64,000 bases of DNA, taken from contig NZ_JADEWZ010000021.1 in the NCBI RefSeq assembly GCF_015207425.1, positions 1 through 64,000 of the forward strand, read 5' to 3'. The position numbers and the translations under genes were made by a program. The first letter of the stretch is position 1, and the number at the start of each line of letters is the position of its first letter. This DNA is from Lusitaniella coriacea LEGE 07157. GTDB lineage: Bacteria; Cyanobacteriota; Cyanobacteriia; Cyanobacteriales; Spirulinaceae. The notes below the pieces were generated by a model that ran no database searches, had not been told where the DNA came from, and was given only the letters and a program-made list of their open reading frames with translations. Shown here in pieces: positions 1-7,959 of this stretch.

Positions 1-126
1 GAAGGCGCAGGGGAATAGCAGCAGTCCAGACCACCCGATAAAGACGAAGCGATCGCGCTTGAGCCAGTCATCGAGAACGTCAAACCATCCTCGACCGGCG
101 CTTGCACGTCCGACTGCAATAGTCAT
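1..126 (-). CDS. psbD: Photosystem II reaction-centre protein D2, N-terminal part
   Basis: Read on the minus strand, an ATG at 126 opens a frame that runs off the left edge after 42 codons. It begins [20 protein letters not shown] and continues with a WLKRDRFVF...[10 protein letters not shown] segment, which is the characteristic start of cyanobacterial D2. D2 pairs with D1 to bind the special-pair chlorophylls, pheophytin and plastoquinone QA in the thylakoid membrane. Only the stromal N-terminus and the start of the first membrane helix lie in the window. The promoter must lie in 127-407, shared with the divergent UPF0367 gene. Whether psbC follows cannot be seen here. Identification rests on sequence recall and is strong. 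Confidence 0.95.
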   Translation of the reverse strand, partial: MTIAVGRASAGRGWFDVLDDWLKRDRFVFIGWSGLLLFPCAF

Positions 127-407
127 ATGCGTAAATCTCCGAAAAATATCACTAAATAAGTGCAGAGTTTTAACTTTACTCTCGCTCGGTTCAATCCCCG
201 TTAAAAATTAGAATTAGGGAAGGAACGAGCTGGATTGTGAGGAAAGTTTACTTTTCTTTACGTCTTTATAATAAAAGATACAGTTTGAGTTTGCCACCCC
301 AATTCTTAACAAAAGCTTAAATTTCGCCGCGATCGCGGACTGGAGCAGATGCCCCAATCTTAGGAAAATCGCAGATAATGGAGTCTTGGAATTTTACGAG
401 GGAATGA
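127..407. other. Divergent intergenic region between psbD and UPF0367 gene
   Basis: This 281-base A+T-rich stretch must contain the psbD promoter and leader (leftward) and the promoter of the rightward small gene. A HIP1-like GCGATCGC lies near 331. I could not assign -10/-35 boxes with confidence and see no tRNA, riboswitch or inverted repeat of note. Confidence 0.4.
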
Positions 408-674
408 ATGTTTAGCATTGATGTCACGCTTAAGTACAGTCCTATCCCAGTCTCGGTTCAACGCAAAGAAGTTGAAGACGCAGAAGGGGTTTATCAGCAA
501 ATTCTCAAAGCAATGGGAGGAGGAAGTTCGGAGTTAATTGAGTTGACCTGTGAAAAACAAACCAGTAAAAAAGTAGCGATCTTCAGCGACCAAATCAGCG
601 CGGTGATCCTGTCCGATAAATCTGGTGCTGCGGCGGCGGGACGAGCGCCCGGTTTCTTGATTGGTTCGGAGTAA
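408..674 (+). CDS. UPF0367-family conserved cyanobacterial protein
   Basis: This 88-residue protein matches the UPF0367 family by its opening ([20 protein letters not shown]), the middle motif [14 protein letters not shown] and the glycine/alanine-rich tail [11 protein letters not shown]. The family is small, soluble and widespread in cyanobacteria and some plastids. Its function is unknown. A GAGGGA sequence just before the ATG could serve as ribosome binding site. No signal peptide or membrane helix is seen. It is divergent from psbD and is followed after 76 bases by an ABC ATPase gene, with no sign of a functional link to either. Confidence 0.8.
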   Translation: MFSIDVTLKYSPIPVSVQRKEVEDAEGVYQQILKAMGGGSSELIELTCEKQTSKKVAIFSDQISAVILSDKSGAAAAGRAPGFLIGSE

Positions 675-750
675 TATTCTTGAGGTGGGAGGTCGATCGT
701 CAACAACTGTCAACCTCCTATCGCGCTCGTTGATATAACTGATAACTGAA

Positions 751-1416
751 ATGACCTCACCTGCCGTTAGCGTGCAAGATTTGTATTTTAGTTGGCATCA
801 GGACAAACCGATTTTAAAATCCTGCTCTTTGACGGTTCCCCAAGGAGAGTTTTGGATGCTCCTGGGAGCCAATGGGAGTGGCAAATCGACCCTTCTTAAA
901 TTGTTAGCGGGTTTGTTGGTTCCCCAGTCTGGTGTTATCGAGGTAAAACCACCTGTTGGGTTTGTGTTTCAAAATCCAGATCATCAACTGGTCATGCCAA
1001 CGGTGGGTGCAGATGTGGCATTCGGTTTGGTTGAAGAAAATCTGTCTGCGATCGCGGTTATTGCGAGAGTTCGAGAAGCATTGGACGCGATGAACTTGCT
1101 CGATTTTCAGCGAAGACCGATTTATGCCTTGAGTGGCGGACAAAAACAGCGGATTGCAATTGCTGGCGCGATCGCGCGACGATGTGAAGTTCTAATTTTA
1201 GACGAACCCACCGCATTACTCGATCCTGACGCTCAGATTGAATTGGTCGTTCAGGTTCAAAACCTCGTGAAAAGTCGCGGTATCGCGGCACTTTGGGTGA
1301 CTCATCGCCTGGATGAGTTGGATTATTGCGATGGTGCATTGCTCCTTGAAAACGGTTGTGTGGTCGATCGCGGAGAGCCTTTGCGCTTGAAACAGCGATT
1401 GATGCGAGAGGATTAG
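751..1416 (+). CDS. ABC transporter ATP-binding protein, ECF/CbiO type
   Basis: This 221-residue ATPase has a Walker A (GANGSGKST, about residues 38-46), a Q-loop (FQNPDHQL), an ABC signature (LSGGQKQR), a Walker B with catalytic Glu (LILDEPTALLD) and an H-loop (VTHRLDEL). The FQNPDHQLVMPTV block and short length are typical of energy-coupling-factor ATPases of the CbiO/EcfA kind, which power uptake of vitamins or metal ions. No membrane T or S component is adjacent, so the substrate cannot be inferred. It would act at the cytoplasmic face of the inner membrane. Confidence 0.85.
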   Translation: MTSPAVSVQDLYFSWHQDKPILKSCSLTVPQGEFWMLLGANGSGKSTLLKLLAGLLVPQSGVIEVKPPVGFVFQNPDHQLVMPTVGADVAFGLVEENLSAIAVIARVREALDAMNLLDFQRRPIYALSGGQKQRIAIAGAIARRCEVLILDEPTALLDPDAQIELVVQVQNLVKSRGIAALWVTHRLDELDYCDGALLLENGCVVDRGEPLRLKQRLMRED

Positions 1417-1507
1417 GCTTGCAGAAATTGAGAAATGTTTAGATTTTGTTAAAAATTGTGTTTACAATGAAAAACAGTTCTCTCTGTAGGCAAACAATGC
1501 AACAATC

Positions 1508-2065
1508 ATGTCCTCTTCACAACTTCATGGATTTTTACTGGTTGATGGCTACAATATCATCGGTTCTTGGACGAATTTGAAGCGATCGCGCGATCGCGAC
1601 GGACTAGAAACGGCTCGCCGGGATTTAATTGAAGCTTTGACCAACTACAGCGTATTAGAAGGGTTTAAGACCGAAATTGTTTTTGACGCTCACTATCAAA
1701 AAACCCCCGGTTATCGCGAACCCCAAACCCCCAACCTATCGGTGTACTACACCAACTTTGCCCAAACTGCCGATACTTATATTGAAAAAGTTTGTGCCTC
1801 CTTATATCGCCAACTCAATCGACCGATTTCTCGATTTATTGTTGCCACTTCAGATCGAGCGCAACAGCTCACGGTAATGGGATATGGTGCTGAATGGCTT
1901 TCGGCACAAGAACTGGCAAAGGCTGTCGAAAGCACAGCTCGTGCGGCACAACGCAAAACGCGACCTCAAAAAAAACCACGGGGTCGTTTTTTATTTGATT
2001 CTCTCGATGCCAAGTCTCAACAGCGTTTAGCTGAATTGCGATTGGGAACTCGAAAAAAGACTTGA
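1508..2065 (+). CDS. NYN-domain (YacP/Rae1-like) putative ribonuclease
   Basis: The 185-residue product opens with FLLVDGYNIIGSW, the acidic strand motif of NYN/PIN-like nucleases. A second acidic motif (IVFDAHYQKT) and ATSDRAQQ follow in the expected order. The family includes YacP/Rae1, which cleaves mRNA on the ribosome in Firmicutes; cyanobacterial and plastid homologues are common. The C-terminus (after about residue 150) is basic and lysine/arginine rich, consistent with RNA contact. The gene ends 46 bases before tRNA-Glu. Activity is inferred from the fold only. Confidence 0.8.
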   Translation: MSSSQLHGFLLVDGYNIIGSWTNLKRSRDRDGLETARRDLIEALTNYSVLEGFKTEIVFDAHYQKTPGYREPQTPNLSVYYTNFAQTADTYIEKVCASLYRQLNRPISRFIVATSDRAQQLTVMGYGAEWLSAQELAKAVESTARAAQRKTRPQKKPRGRFLFDSLDAKSQQRLAELRLGTRKKT

Positions 2066-2111
2066 CAATTCTGGAAATATTCGTTAGTCTTATAAAGGTC
2101 TGAAAAATCAA

Positions 2112-2184
2112 GCCCCCATCGTCTAGAGGCCTAGGACACCTCCCTTTCACGGAGGCGACAGGGATTCGAATTCCCTTGGGGGTA
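2112..2184 (+). tRNA. trnE: tRNA-Glu (anticodon UUC)
   Basis: A 73-base cloverleaf can be folded. The acceptor strands are GCCCCCA and TGGGGGT, with discriminator A. The anticodon stem CCTCC/GGAGG encloses loop CTTTCAC with anticodon TTC, and the T-arm contains GATTCGAATTC. CCA is not encoded. In cyanobacteria this tRNA serves translation and also supplies glutamyl-tRNA to glutamyl-tRNA reductase for haem and chlorophyll synthesis. Confidence 0.97.
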
Positions 2185-2201
2185 TTAAAAATAATAAAAT
2201 A

Positions 2202-2242
2202 GAAGCTAGTTTTTGTAAGGGTTTTTCCTCAAATTCTAGCTT
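2202..2242 (-). terminator. Possible terminator at the 3' end of the symporter gene
   Basis: Seven-base arms AAGCTAG (2202-2208) and CTAGCTT (2236-2242) form an inverted repeat that overlaps the last codons of the leftward symporter gene. On the minus strand a T-rich stretch follows, which suits intrinsic termination. The loop is long (27 bases), so the call is weak. Confidence 0.3.
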
Positions 2243-3725
2243 TTGTCTTTGGTGCTTTTTCCGGGGAAAGTGCGATGGTTTTTTCCCACTGGAGAGTATT
2301 GAAGTAGTCTTTTAAATCGGCAGAAACTTCTCCAGAGAGAAGGAAACAGCCGATAAGGTTCGGAATCGTCATCAAAAGCAGCATCATATCGCTGAAATTA
2401 AGAACTGCGCCGACATTTGCCACAGAACCGAGAAAGAGGCAACTGAGGAAGAGAATTTTAAAGGCGATCGCGGAATTTGGATTGAACAGGTAAACCCAAC
2501 ACTGTTCGCCGTAATAACTCCAGGAAACAATGGTTGAGAAAGCAAACAGGAAGACAACGCCAGTTAGCACAAAAGGAAACCAAGATACCGCAGAACCAAA
2601 AGCAGCAGCCGTCAATTCAATCCCATTAATGCTGGCGGGATCGCTACTGCCATAAACTTGGGTAATGACGATCGCGATCGCGGTTAAATTGCAAATCAGG
2701 ACGGTATCGATGAAGGGTTCGAGGATTGCGAGAATACCTTGGCGAATAGGTTCTGGGGTTTTGGCTGCTGAGTGCGCGATCGCGGCGGAACCAGAACCCG
2801 CACCATTCGAGAAGATACTGCGCCGAATTCCTTGAACCAAAATGCCGACGAAACCACCGCCAACAGCTTGGGGGACAAAAGCTTCTGTAACAATTTTCGC
2901 GATCGCGTGGGGTAAATCACCAGCGTGAGTTGCAATAATCCACAAACAGCAGGCAATATAAATCGCCAGCATTGCCGGAATTAGTTTACTCGCCACCGTC
3001 CCAATCCGGCTAATTCCGCCAACAATCACCAACGCAACCATCAGCGTCAAAAGCAGTCCGTACAGCCAACTATAATTTTCCAGTGCGGGAATAACCGTTG
3101 CAACCGCCGCAAAAGACTGATTCGCTTGGAACATATTTCCACCTCCCAACGCTGCGCCAACGCAAAGTGCCGCAAACATCGCCGCCAAACCGCGTCCCAA
3201 CTTCGGCAATCCTCGCGCCGCTAAACCTTGAGAGAGATAATACATGGGTCCCCCCGCGATCGCGCCATCGGTTTTGATGAGGCGATACTTCTGTCCTAGG
3301 GTACATTCCACAAACTTCGTAGACATTCCCAGGACTCCCGCTAGCGTCATCCAGAAGACTGCACCCGTTCCTCCCAATTCAATCGCGATCGCAACCCCCG
3401 CAATATTTCCCAATCCCACCGTTGCAGACAGCGCCGTTGCCATCGCTTGGAAATGAGAAACATCCCCCTCCTCCTCGTGGTTATCGTACTTCCCGCGCAA
3501 CACATCCAGCGCGTGTTTAAATCCCCAAATGTTGATGAATTTCACGCGCAAAGTTAAAAAAATTCCGCCGCCAAGAACCCAGAGAACAATTAGAGGAATT
3601 CCCCCAATCTCAAACAGAACAATCGGTTCAATAACGTTAACTAGATGGGAAAAAACCGTATCGATCGGAGCGAACCAATCATTAGAGATATTCTCGATAG
3701 TGCCTGAAATGGCAAAAAAAGACAA
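2229..3725 (-). CDS. Sodium:alanine/glycine symporter (AGCS family)
   Basis: This 498-residue multipass inner-membrane protein belongs to the alanine or glycine:cation symporter family (AlsT/DagA type). The family block GNIAGVAIAIELGGTGAVFW lies at about residues 107-126, followed by KFVECTLGQKYR, GGPMYYLSQGL and the IFSNGAGSGSAAIAHSAA region. About ten hydrophobic segments are visible. The protein couples Na+ entry to uptake of small neutral amino acids. Length is normal for the family and the frame is intact. It converges on tRNA-Glu. The precise substrate cannot be told from sequence. Confidence 0.9.
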   Translation of the reverse strand: MSFFAISGTIENISNDWFAPIDTVFSHLVNVIEPIVLFEIGGIPLIVLWVLGGGIFLTLRVKFINIWGFKHALDVLRGKYDNHEEEGDVSHFQAMATALSATVGLGNIAGVAIAIELGGTGAVFWMTLAGVLGMSTKFVECTLGQKYRLIKTDGAIAGGPMYYLSQGLAARGLPKLGRGLAAMFAALCVGAALGGGNMFQANQSFAAVATVIPALENYSWLYGLLLTLMVALVIVGGISRIGTVASKLIPAMLAIYIACCLWIIATHAGDLPHAIAKIVTEAFVPQAVGGGFVGILVQGIRRSIFSNGAGSGSAAIAHSAAKTPEPIRQGILAILEPFIDTVLICNLTAIAIVITQVYGSSDPASINGIELTAAAFGSAVSWFPFVLTGVVFLFAFSTIVSWSYYGEQCWVYLFNPNSAIAFKILFLSCLFLGSVANVGAVLNFSDMMLLLMTIPNLIGCFLLSGEVSADLKDYFNTLQWEKTIALSPEKAPKTKARI

Positions 3726-3799
3726 AAATCAACCTTTATAAACAAAATATGCAGAAATCCTAGCATATTTGCCCGATAGCGATTCTCTGTCTGGAGAGA

Positions 3800-3985
3800 T
3801 ATAGCAATAGCCAGGAGTATTAGGACATTGGTGAAGGTGAGATGGGGAAGCTAGGGGAGCTTTTTGAGACGCGGTGACGCGGTGACACAGTGATGACTGA
3901 ATGATTGATAACTGAAAAAACCTATTCCCTGTTCCCTGTTCCCTATTCCCTCTGATGACTGATAACTGTTATGGAGACTGCTATA
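3800..3985 (+). repeat. MITE-like element R1, copy 1
   Basis: The left end TATAGCAATAGCCAGGAGTA and the right end TGTTATGGAGACTGCTATA match the ends of the copy at 34373-34480. The terminal heptamers TATAGCA/TGCTATA are inverted. The interior differs from copy 3 and holds four tandem heptamers (TATTCCC/TGTTCCC, 3923-3950) plus GACGCGGTG-type tracts. It carries no coding capacity. It lies between the symporter and a Uma2 gene. Confidence 0.65.
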
Positions 3986-4152
3986 CACTTTTTCTCGGCT
4001 AGGGGAAAGCGCTGGGAACCCACATTAATATTGGTCGCTCTACCATAGTTGTAATATGAAATCGTGAAAACAACGCTACAGATTTCTCACCGTGTCGATC
4101 TCATGTAGCAAGCTTGAAACTATTTCATATAAAATCCTTCCCCGTAAAAGCG

Positions 4153-4857
4153 ATGGTTTCCACTACCCCTAAATACCTCCAAATTCCTCCCCTGGAAAAC
4201 GGCGATCGCCTCACGCGCTATGAATTTGAACGGCGCTATAACGCCATGCCTCATCTGAAAAAAGCCGAACTCATCGAAGGAATCGTACACATGGCATCAC
4301 CGCTTCGCTTTGAACCCCACGCCGAACCCCATGCCAGAATCATAACGGGCTTAGGTGTTTATCAAGCATTAACCCCAGGCGTTCGACTGGGAGATAACCC
4401 AACGGTTCGCCTCGATTTGGATAACGAACCCCAACCGGATGTCGTATTACTCATCGATCCCGCATCAGGGGGACAATCTCAATTGAGTAAAGATGGGTAT
4501 ATCGAAGGTGCGCCAGAGTTGGTAGTAGAAATTGCCGCAAGTAGTGCCGCGATCGATCTCCACGCTAAAAAACGAGCTTATCGGCGCAATGGAATTAAAG
4601 AATATATTGTCTGGCAAGTGTTGGACGAGCGATTGAGTTGGTTTTATTTGGAAAAGGGGGAATATCTGGATTTACCTGTGGATGAGGACGGGATTCTACG
4701 CAGTCGGGTGTTTCCAGGGTTATGGTTAGCGGTGAGTGAGCTACTTGGGGGAAAGATGCAGCAGGTTTTGGCAGTGTTGCAGCAGGGTTTGAGTTCGGCG
4801 GAACACAAAGGTTTTGTACAAGATTTGGCAAAGGTGAGAGATGTACAAAGCGAGTGA
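4153..4857 (+). CDS. Uma2-family (DUF820) putative endonuclease
   Basis: The product (234 residues from the ATG at 4153) has the Uma2 fold signature. It shows the N-terminal RLTRYEFERRY, KAELIEGIVHMASP, then DNEPQPDVVLLI and PELVVEIAASSAAIDLHAKKRAYRRNGIKEYIVW. The D...E-x-A...K arrangement is that of PD-(D/E)XK nucleases. Uma2 genes are greatly expanded in cyanobacteria, and their biological role is not established. An in-frame ATG 13 codons upstream (4114) is possible, but homologues usually begin near the later one. This is one of four apparently intact Uma2 genes plus a pseudogene in the window. Confidence 0.85.
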   Translation: MVSTTPKYLQIPPLENGDRLTRYEFERRYNAMPHLKKAELIEGIVHMASPLRFEPHAEPHARIITGLGVYQALTPGVRLGDNPTVRLDLDNEPQPDVVLLIDPASGGQSQLSKDGYIEGAPELVVEIAASSAAIDLHAKKRAYRRNGIKEYIVWQVLDERLSWFYLEKGEYLDLPVDEDGILRSRVFPGLWLAVSELLGGKMQQVLAVLQQGLSSAEHKGFVQDLAKVRDVQSE

Positions 4858-5196
4858 GTAAGCTTCTATGCATTTAAATTGTGACTGAGGCTGACAGGGT
4901 GACGGGGTGAGATATGTGCCTCTATTACAATCTGCGGGAGAGCCGGAGAATGTTAGAGTGATTTTTTAGGTTTCTTAATCGCGTTAACGTTACCAATCTC
5001 TCTCCCTGTCATATCAAATCCTTCAAATTGCCCATGATAAAAATTCGACCTGTCTCCAAATCCTCCTCTCCGTGTCTCCTCGGTCAGCGTTCCCTTGCGC
5101 CTTTCGGCGGCGCGGGGTCTGACCGTTCCCCCTTTCCCCGTGTCAATCCTCACTGAGGGCATTCAACCGGATCTTATATTAAAGGCATAAGCCGTT
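4858..5196. other. Intergenic region with dispersed repeat R5 (5151-5179)
   Basis: No gene is supported here. The stretch contains G-rich tracts (GACAGGGTGACGGGGTGAG near 4890), C/T-rich runs around 5055-5145, and at 5151-5179 on the minus strand a copy of the repeat GATCCGGTTGAATGCCCTCA that recurs at 24643 and 63657. A minus-strand open frame at 4953-5162 looks like low-complexity by-product of these repeats. Confidence 0.5.
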
Positions 5197-6408
5197 ATGC
5201 GAACCATTGAAGAAATCAACGACAAAATTCGCCACAAAAAAGCTGTCGTTTGTACCGTTGAAGAACTCAAAGATCGGGTTGCAGAAAGTAGCGTCGCGAA
5301 AGTCGCAAAGCAGGTGGATGTTATTGCCACGGGAACCTTTGAGCCAATGGAGTCCACTGGTGCAACTATTAATTTAGGTCATACCGATCCCCCTATTAAA
5401 ATTCGTCAGTGTTGGTTGGATGGCGTTCCCGCCTATGCGGGTTTAGGCGCAGTGGATTTGTACATCGGAGCGACGGCAATGGCGGATGATGTGGGGACAG
5501 GGGAGGTGGATGGTGAACTGCGTCCGAGAAGTGCAATCCAACGGGGTGGGGGTCATGTGATTGAAGATTTAATTGCAGGCAAACCCATTCAACTGCGTGC
5601 GCGGGGACAAGTCACCGATTGCTATCCCAGAGCATCTTTTGAAACGACAATCGCGCGAGATACCATCAATCAATTCTATTTGTTTAATCCGCGCAATTTA
5701 TACCAAAATTTTATTGTTGGCGTAAATGGTGGAGATCGACCCTTATTCACCTATCTGGGCCCTTTGTATCCTCAACTTGCCAACGCCGTATATTCCAATC
5801 CCGGTGAGATTTCTCCCCTTTTCAACGATCCGGATTTAGAGTTGGTGGGTATTGGAACGCGCATTTTTCTCGGTGGCGGCATCGGTTATGTCGCCTGGGA
5901 AGGAACGCAGCATTTCCCTCTGCAAAAACGATTGCCAAACCGCACTCCCATTGGTCCTGCGGCAACTCTTTCTCTAATTGGCGATGCGAAACAAATGGAT
6001 GCGCGTTGGGTACGGGGATGTTATTTCCAAAATTATGGACCATCTTTAATGCTGGGGGTTGGCGTGCCGTTTCCCGTTCTCCAAGAAGCTGTTGTAGAGC
6101 GCTGTGCCGTGCGAGATAAGGAGATTGTGGCTCCTGTGGTAGATTTTTCCATTCCTCGCCGCGTTCGACCGACTTTCGGCTTGGTGAGCTATGCTCAACT
6201 GAAGAGCGGTCGTATTACAATTGAAGGCAGAACCGTTCGTGCTGCGCCTCTAGCAAGTATTGCCTTATCGCGACAGGTGGCAAAGGAGTTGAAAGGGTGG
6301 ATTGAAGCGGGGACATTTACTCTCACCGAACCCGTTGCGTCGATTCCGCGCGATCGCGCGTTTTTGCCTCAAGATAGTTGGGGAGCGCAAATTACCTTAG
6401 ATTCATAA
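5197..6408 (+). CDS. Homocysteine biosynthesis (HcyBio/DUF39) protein
   Basis: This 403-residue protein is a full HcyBio (DUF39, COG1900) domain. Features include the N-terminal RTIEEINDKIRHKKAVVCT, GHTDPPIKIRQCWLDGVPAYAGLGAVD, TDCYPRASFETTI and a glycine-rich IFLGGGIGYVAWEGTQH. Characterised archaeal relatives help convert aspartate semialdehyde to homocysteine using persulfide sulfur carried on cysteines. Here Cys72 (RQCW) and the Cys of TDCYPR are the visible candidates. The protein ends after this domain, so the CBS or ferredoxin extensions of methanogen versions are absent. It lies 49 bases upstream of the rnc start. The exact reaction in cyanobacteria is inference. Confidence 0.85.
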   Translation: MRTIEEINDKIRHKKAVVCTVEELKDRVAESSVAKVAKQVDVIATGTFEPMESTGATINLGHTDPPIKIRQCWLDGVPAYAGLGAVDLYIGATAMADDVGTGEVDGELRPRSAIQRGGGHVIEDLIAGKPIQLRARGQVTDCYPRASFETTIARDTINQFYLFNPRNLYQNFIVGVNGGDRPLFTYLGPLYPQLANAVYSNPGEISPLFNDPDLELVGIGTRIFLGGGIGYVAWEGTQHFPLQKRLPNRTPIGPAATLSLIGDAKQMDARWVRGCYFQNYGPSLMLGVGVPFPVLQEAVVERCAVRDKEIVAPVVDFSIPRRVRPTFGLVSYAQLKSGRITIEGRTVRAAPLASIALSRQVAKELKGWIEAGTFTLTEPVASIPRDRAFLPQDSWGAQITLDS

Positions 6409-6457
6409 TAAAGAGAAGATTCGCTATCTTAATCCCAAGAAAGTGAGTCGAAAAACA

Positions 6458-7153
6458 ATGAATCTAACTCTGCCACCCATTACGAATCGCCAACTGTACC
6501 AACAAGCACTAACTCATCGTTCCTACGCCAACGAACATCCCCAGGAATCCGAGCATAACGAACGCTTAGAATTTCTCGGAGATGCCGTTTTGGGATTTCT
6601 TGTGGGAGAACTCCTCTATCAACGTTACCCGGAAATGAGCGAGGCGCAACTCACTCGTTTGCGTTCGGTGTTAGTGGACGAACAACAGTTAGCTCAGTTT
6701 GCAAGAATTGTTGGTGTCGGCACACAAATGCGTTTGGGAAAAGGAGCAGATAAAGATGGGGGACGCGACAATCCCGCCTTACTCAGCGACACATTTGAAG
6801 CACTCATTGGTGCATATTTTCTCGATTCGGGTATCGATGCAGTTAGGAGCTATATCACCGCTCTTTTCTTGGATATTATCGATCGATTTGTTGTCCCTCA
6901 ATCGGTTATTGAAGAGCAACATCTGGTTGACTCCAAAAATCGCTTGCAACAATGGGCATTAGCTCAATTTCAAGAAAATCCTCAATATGAAATTATTGCT
7001 GAATTTGGGCCCGATCATTCTAAAACTTTTACCGCTCAAGTTCGGGTGCAAGGTAATGTATATGGGGTAGGAACCGATCGCCGCAAACAAGAAGCAGAAA
7101 AACGAGCAGCGGAAGATGCATTGAAGAAGTTAGGTATTGTGTCAGTAAAGTAA
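6458..7153 (+). CDS. rnc: Ribonuclease III
   Basis: This 231-residue enzyme cleaves double-stranded RNA and processes rRNA precursors and regulatory duplexes. The RNase III signature NERLEFLGDAVLGFL with its catalytic acidic residues is near residue 35. A second acidic helix (ALLSDTFEALIGAYFLDSG) is near residue 105. The dsRNA-binding domain occupies roughly 155-228, with KNRLQQWAL and the terminal KQEAEKRAAEDALKKLG helix. A GTG five codons upstream (6443) is an alternative start. I prefer the ATG because cyanobacterial homologues begin with a similar short LTLP lead. It is intact and of normal length. Confidence 0.93.
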   Translation: MNLTLPPITNRQLYQQALTHRSYANEHPQESEHNERLEFLGDAVLGFLVGELLYQRYPEMSEAQLTRLRSVLVDEQQLAQFARIVGVGTQMRLGKGADKDGGRDNPALLSDTFEALIGAYFLDSGIDAVRSYITALFLDIIDRFVVPQSVIEEQHLVDSKNRLQQWALAQFQENPQYEIIAEFGPDHSKTFTAQVRVQGNVYGVGTDRRKQEAEKRAAEDALKKLGIVSVK

Positions 7154-7231
7154 TTATAAAAAAGCATTTGTTGTCTTTGCAAATTCCTCTGTTCAATACA
7201 TTTAAGGAAAGTATTCTTCTCTACCAAAAGC

Positions 7232-7735
7232 TCAACTAATATATAGAATAACAGCATCTCCTCGTGAAGAAACAGATTGATAAAATGCAAGCGTTAACTC
7301 ATAGTAATGAAGTAAGTATTCAAGTGCTTTGTCGCCTTCAGACTCCCATATTTCAGTAGGGTAAATGTTATTTTCCTCAAAAGCACTTGGGATATAGCCT
7401 TGAGCTAAATCTTTTTTGGATACATCACGAAGCGCGGTAGCAATTTCATGAACTTGTTCTGGAGTTAAATAGCGCATTGTACTGTATTCTAAATCCTTAC
7501 TGATTTCCGTTCCTCCAAAAATCGTCATTGCTAGAGGGCTTTCGTTAGAGTAAGATTCTCCTGTCAAAAGAAAGTGAATGCCGTGCCATGCTTTCTGAAT
7601 ATTGATTTTCTCAGTGGGCTTTTTTTCATTTTTAGGTGTTTCGGAGTCAATAAAATCTTCAACTTTGGAAGGTTCATTAATAAGCCATTGGAGTTGTTTT
7701 AGTGTTAATGCTACTAGCTGTCCCGTCATTCCCAT
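7232..7735 (-). CDS. DUF1877 (YfbM-like) protein
   Basis: This 167-residue soluble protein has the DUF1877 pattern. It begins MGMTGQLVALT, contains KAWHGIHFLLTGE followed by SPLAMTIFGGTEI, then RYLTPEQVHEIATAL, and ends with ALEYLLHYYELTLAFYQ. The same order is found in E. coli YfbM. Function is unknown. It is convergent with rnc, with 78 bases between the stop codons. An ATG with GGGAAATTG upstream fits the family start. Nothing around it indicates a pathway. Confidence 0.8.
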   Translation of the reverse strand: MGMTGQLVALTLKQLQWLINEPSKVEDFIDSETPKNEKKPTEKINIQKAWHGIHFLLTGESYSNESPLAMTIFGGTEISKDLEYSTMRYLTPEQVHEIATALRDVSKKDLAQGYIPSAFEENNIYPTEIWESEGDKALEYLLHYYELTLAFYQSVSSRGDAVILYIS

Positions 7736-7959
7736 AACAATTTCCCTCGTGTCAAAAAGTGAAAATGAGTCAACGCTTTAAGAATATATGTACCACAATA
7801 GCGTAATTGCTAGAAAAACTGGGGAGAAAATGAGGAAGGCTTTGCTATTTATAGCAATTCTCACTCTGGTGAGGTACAAAGCTTTAAGCTTGAGGCAATG
7901 GACAATAGAGGTATTAGGCATTGAGATATGGATCTCATGAGTCCGAGAAAGGCTATATC

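Noticed and set aside
4953-5162. 69-codon minus-strand open frame
   Set aside because: It lies across simple and dispersed repeats (C/T-rich runs and R5) and resembles no known family.
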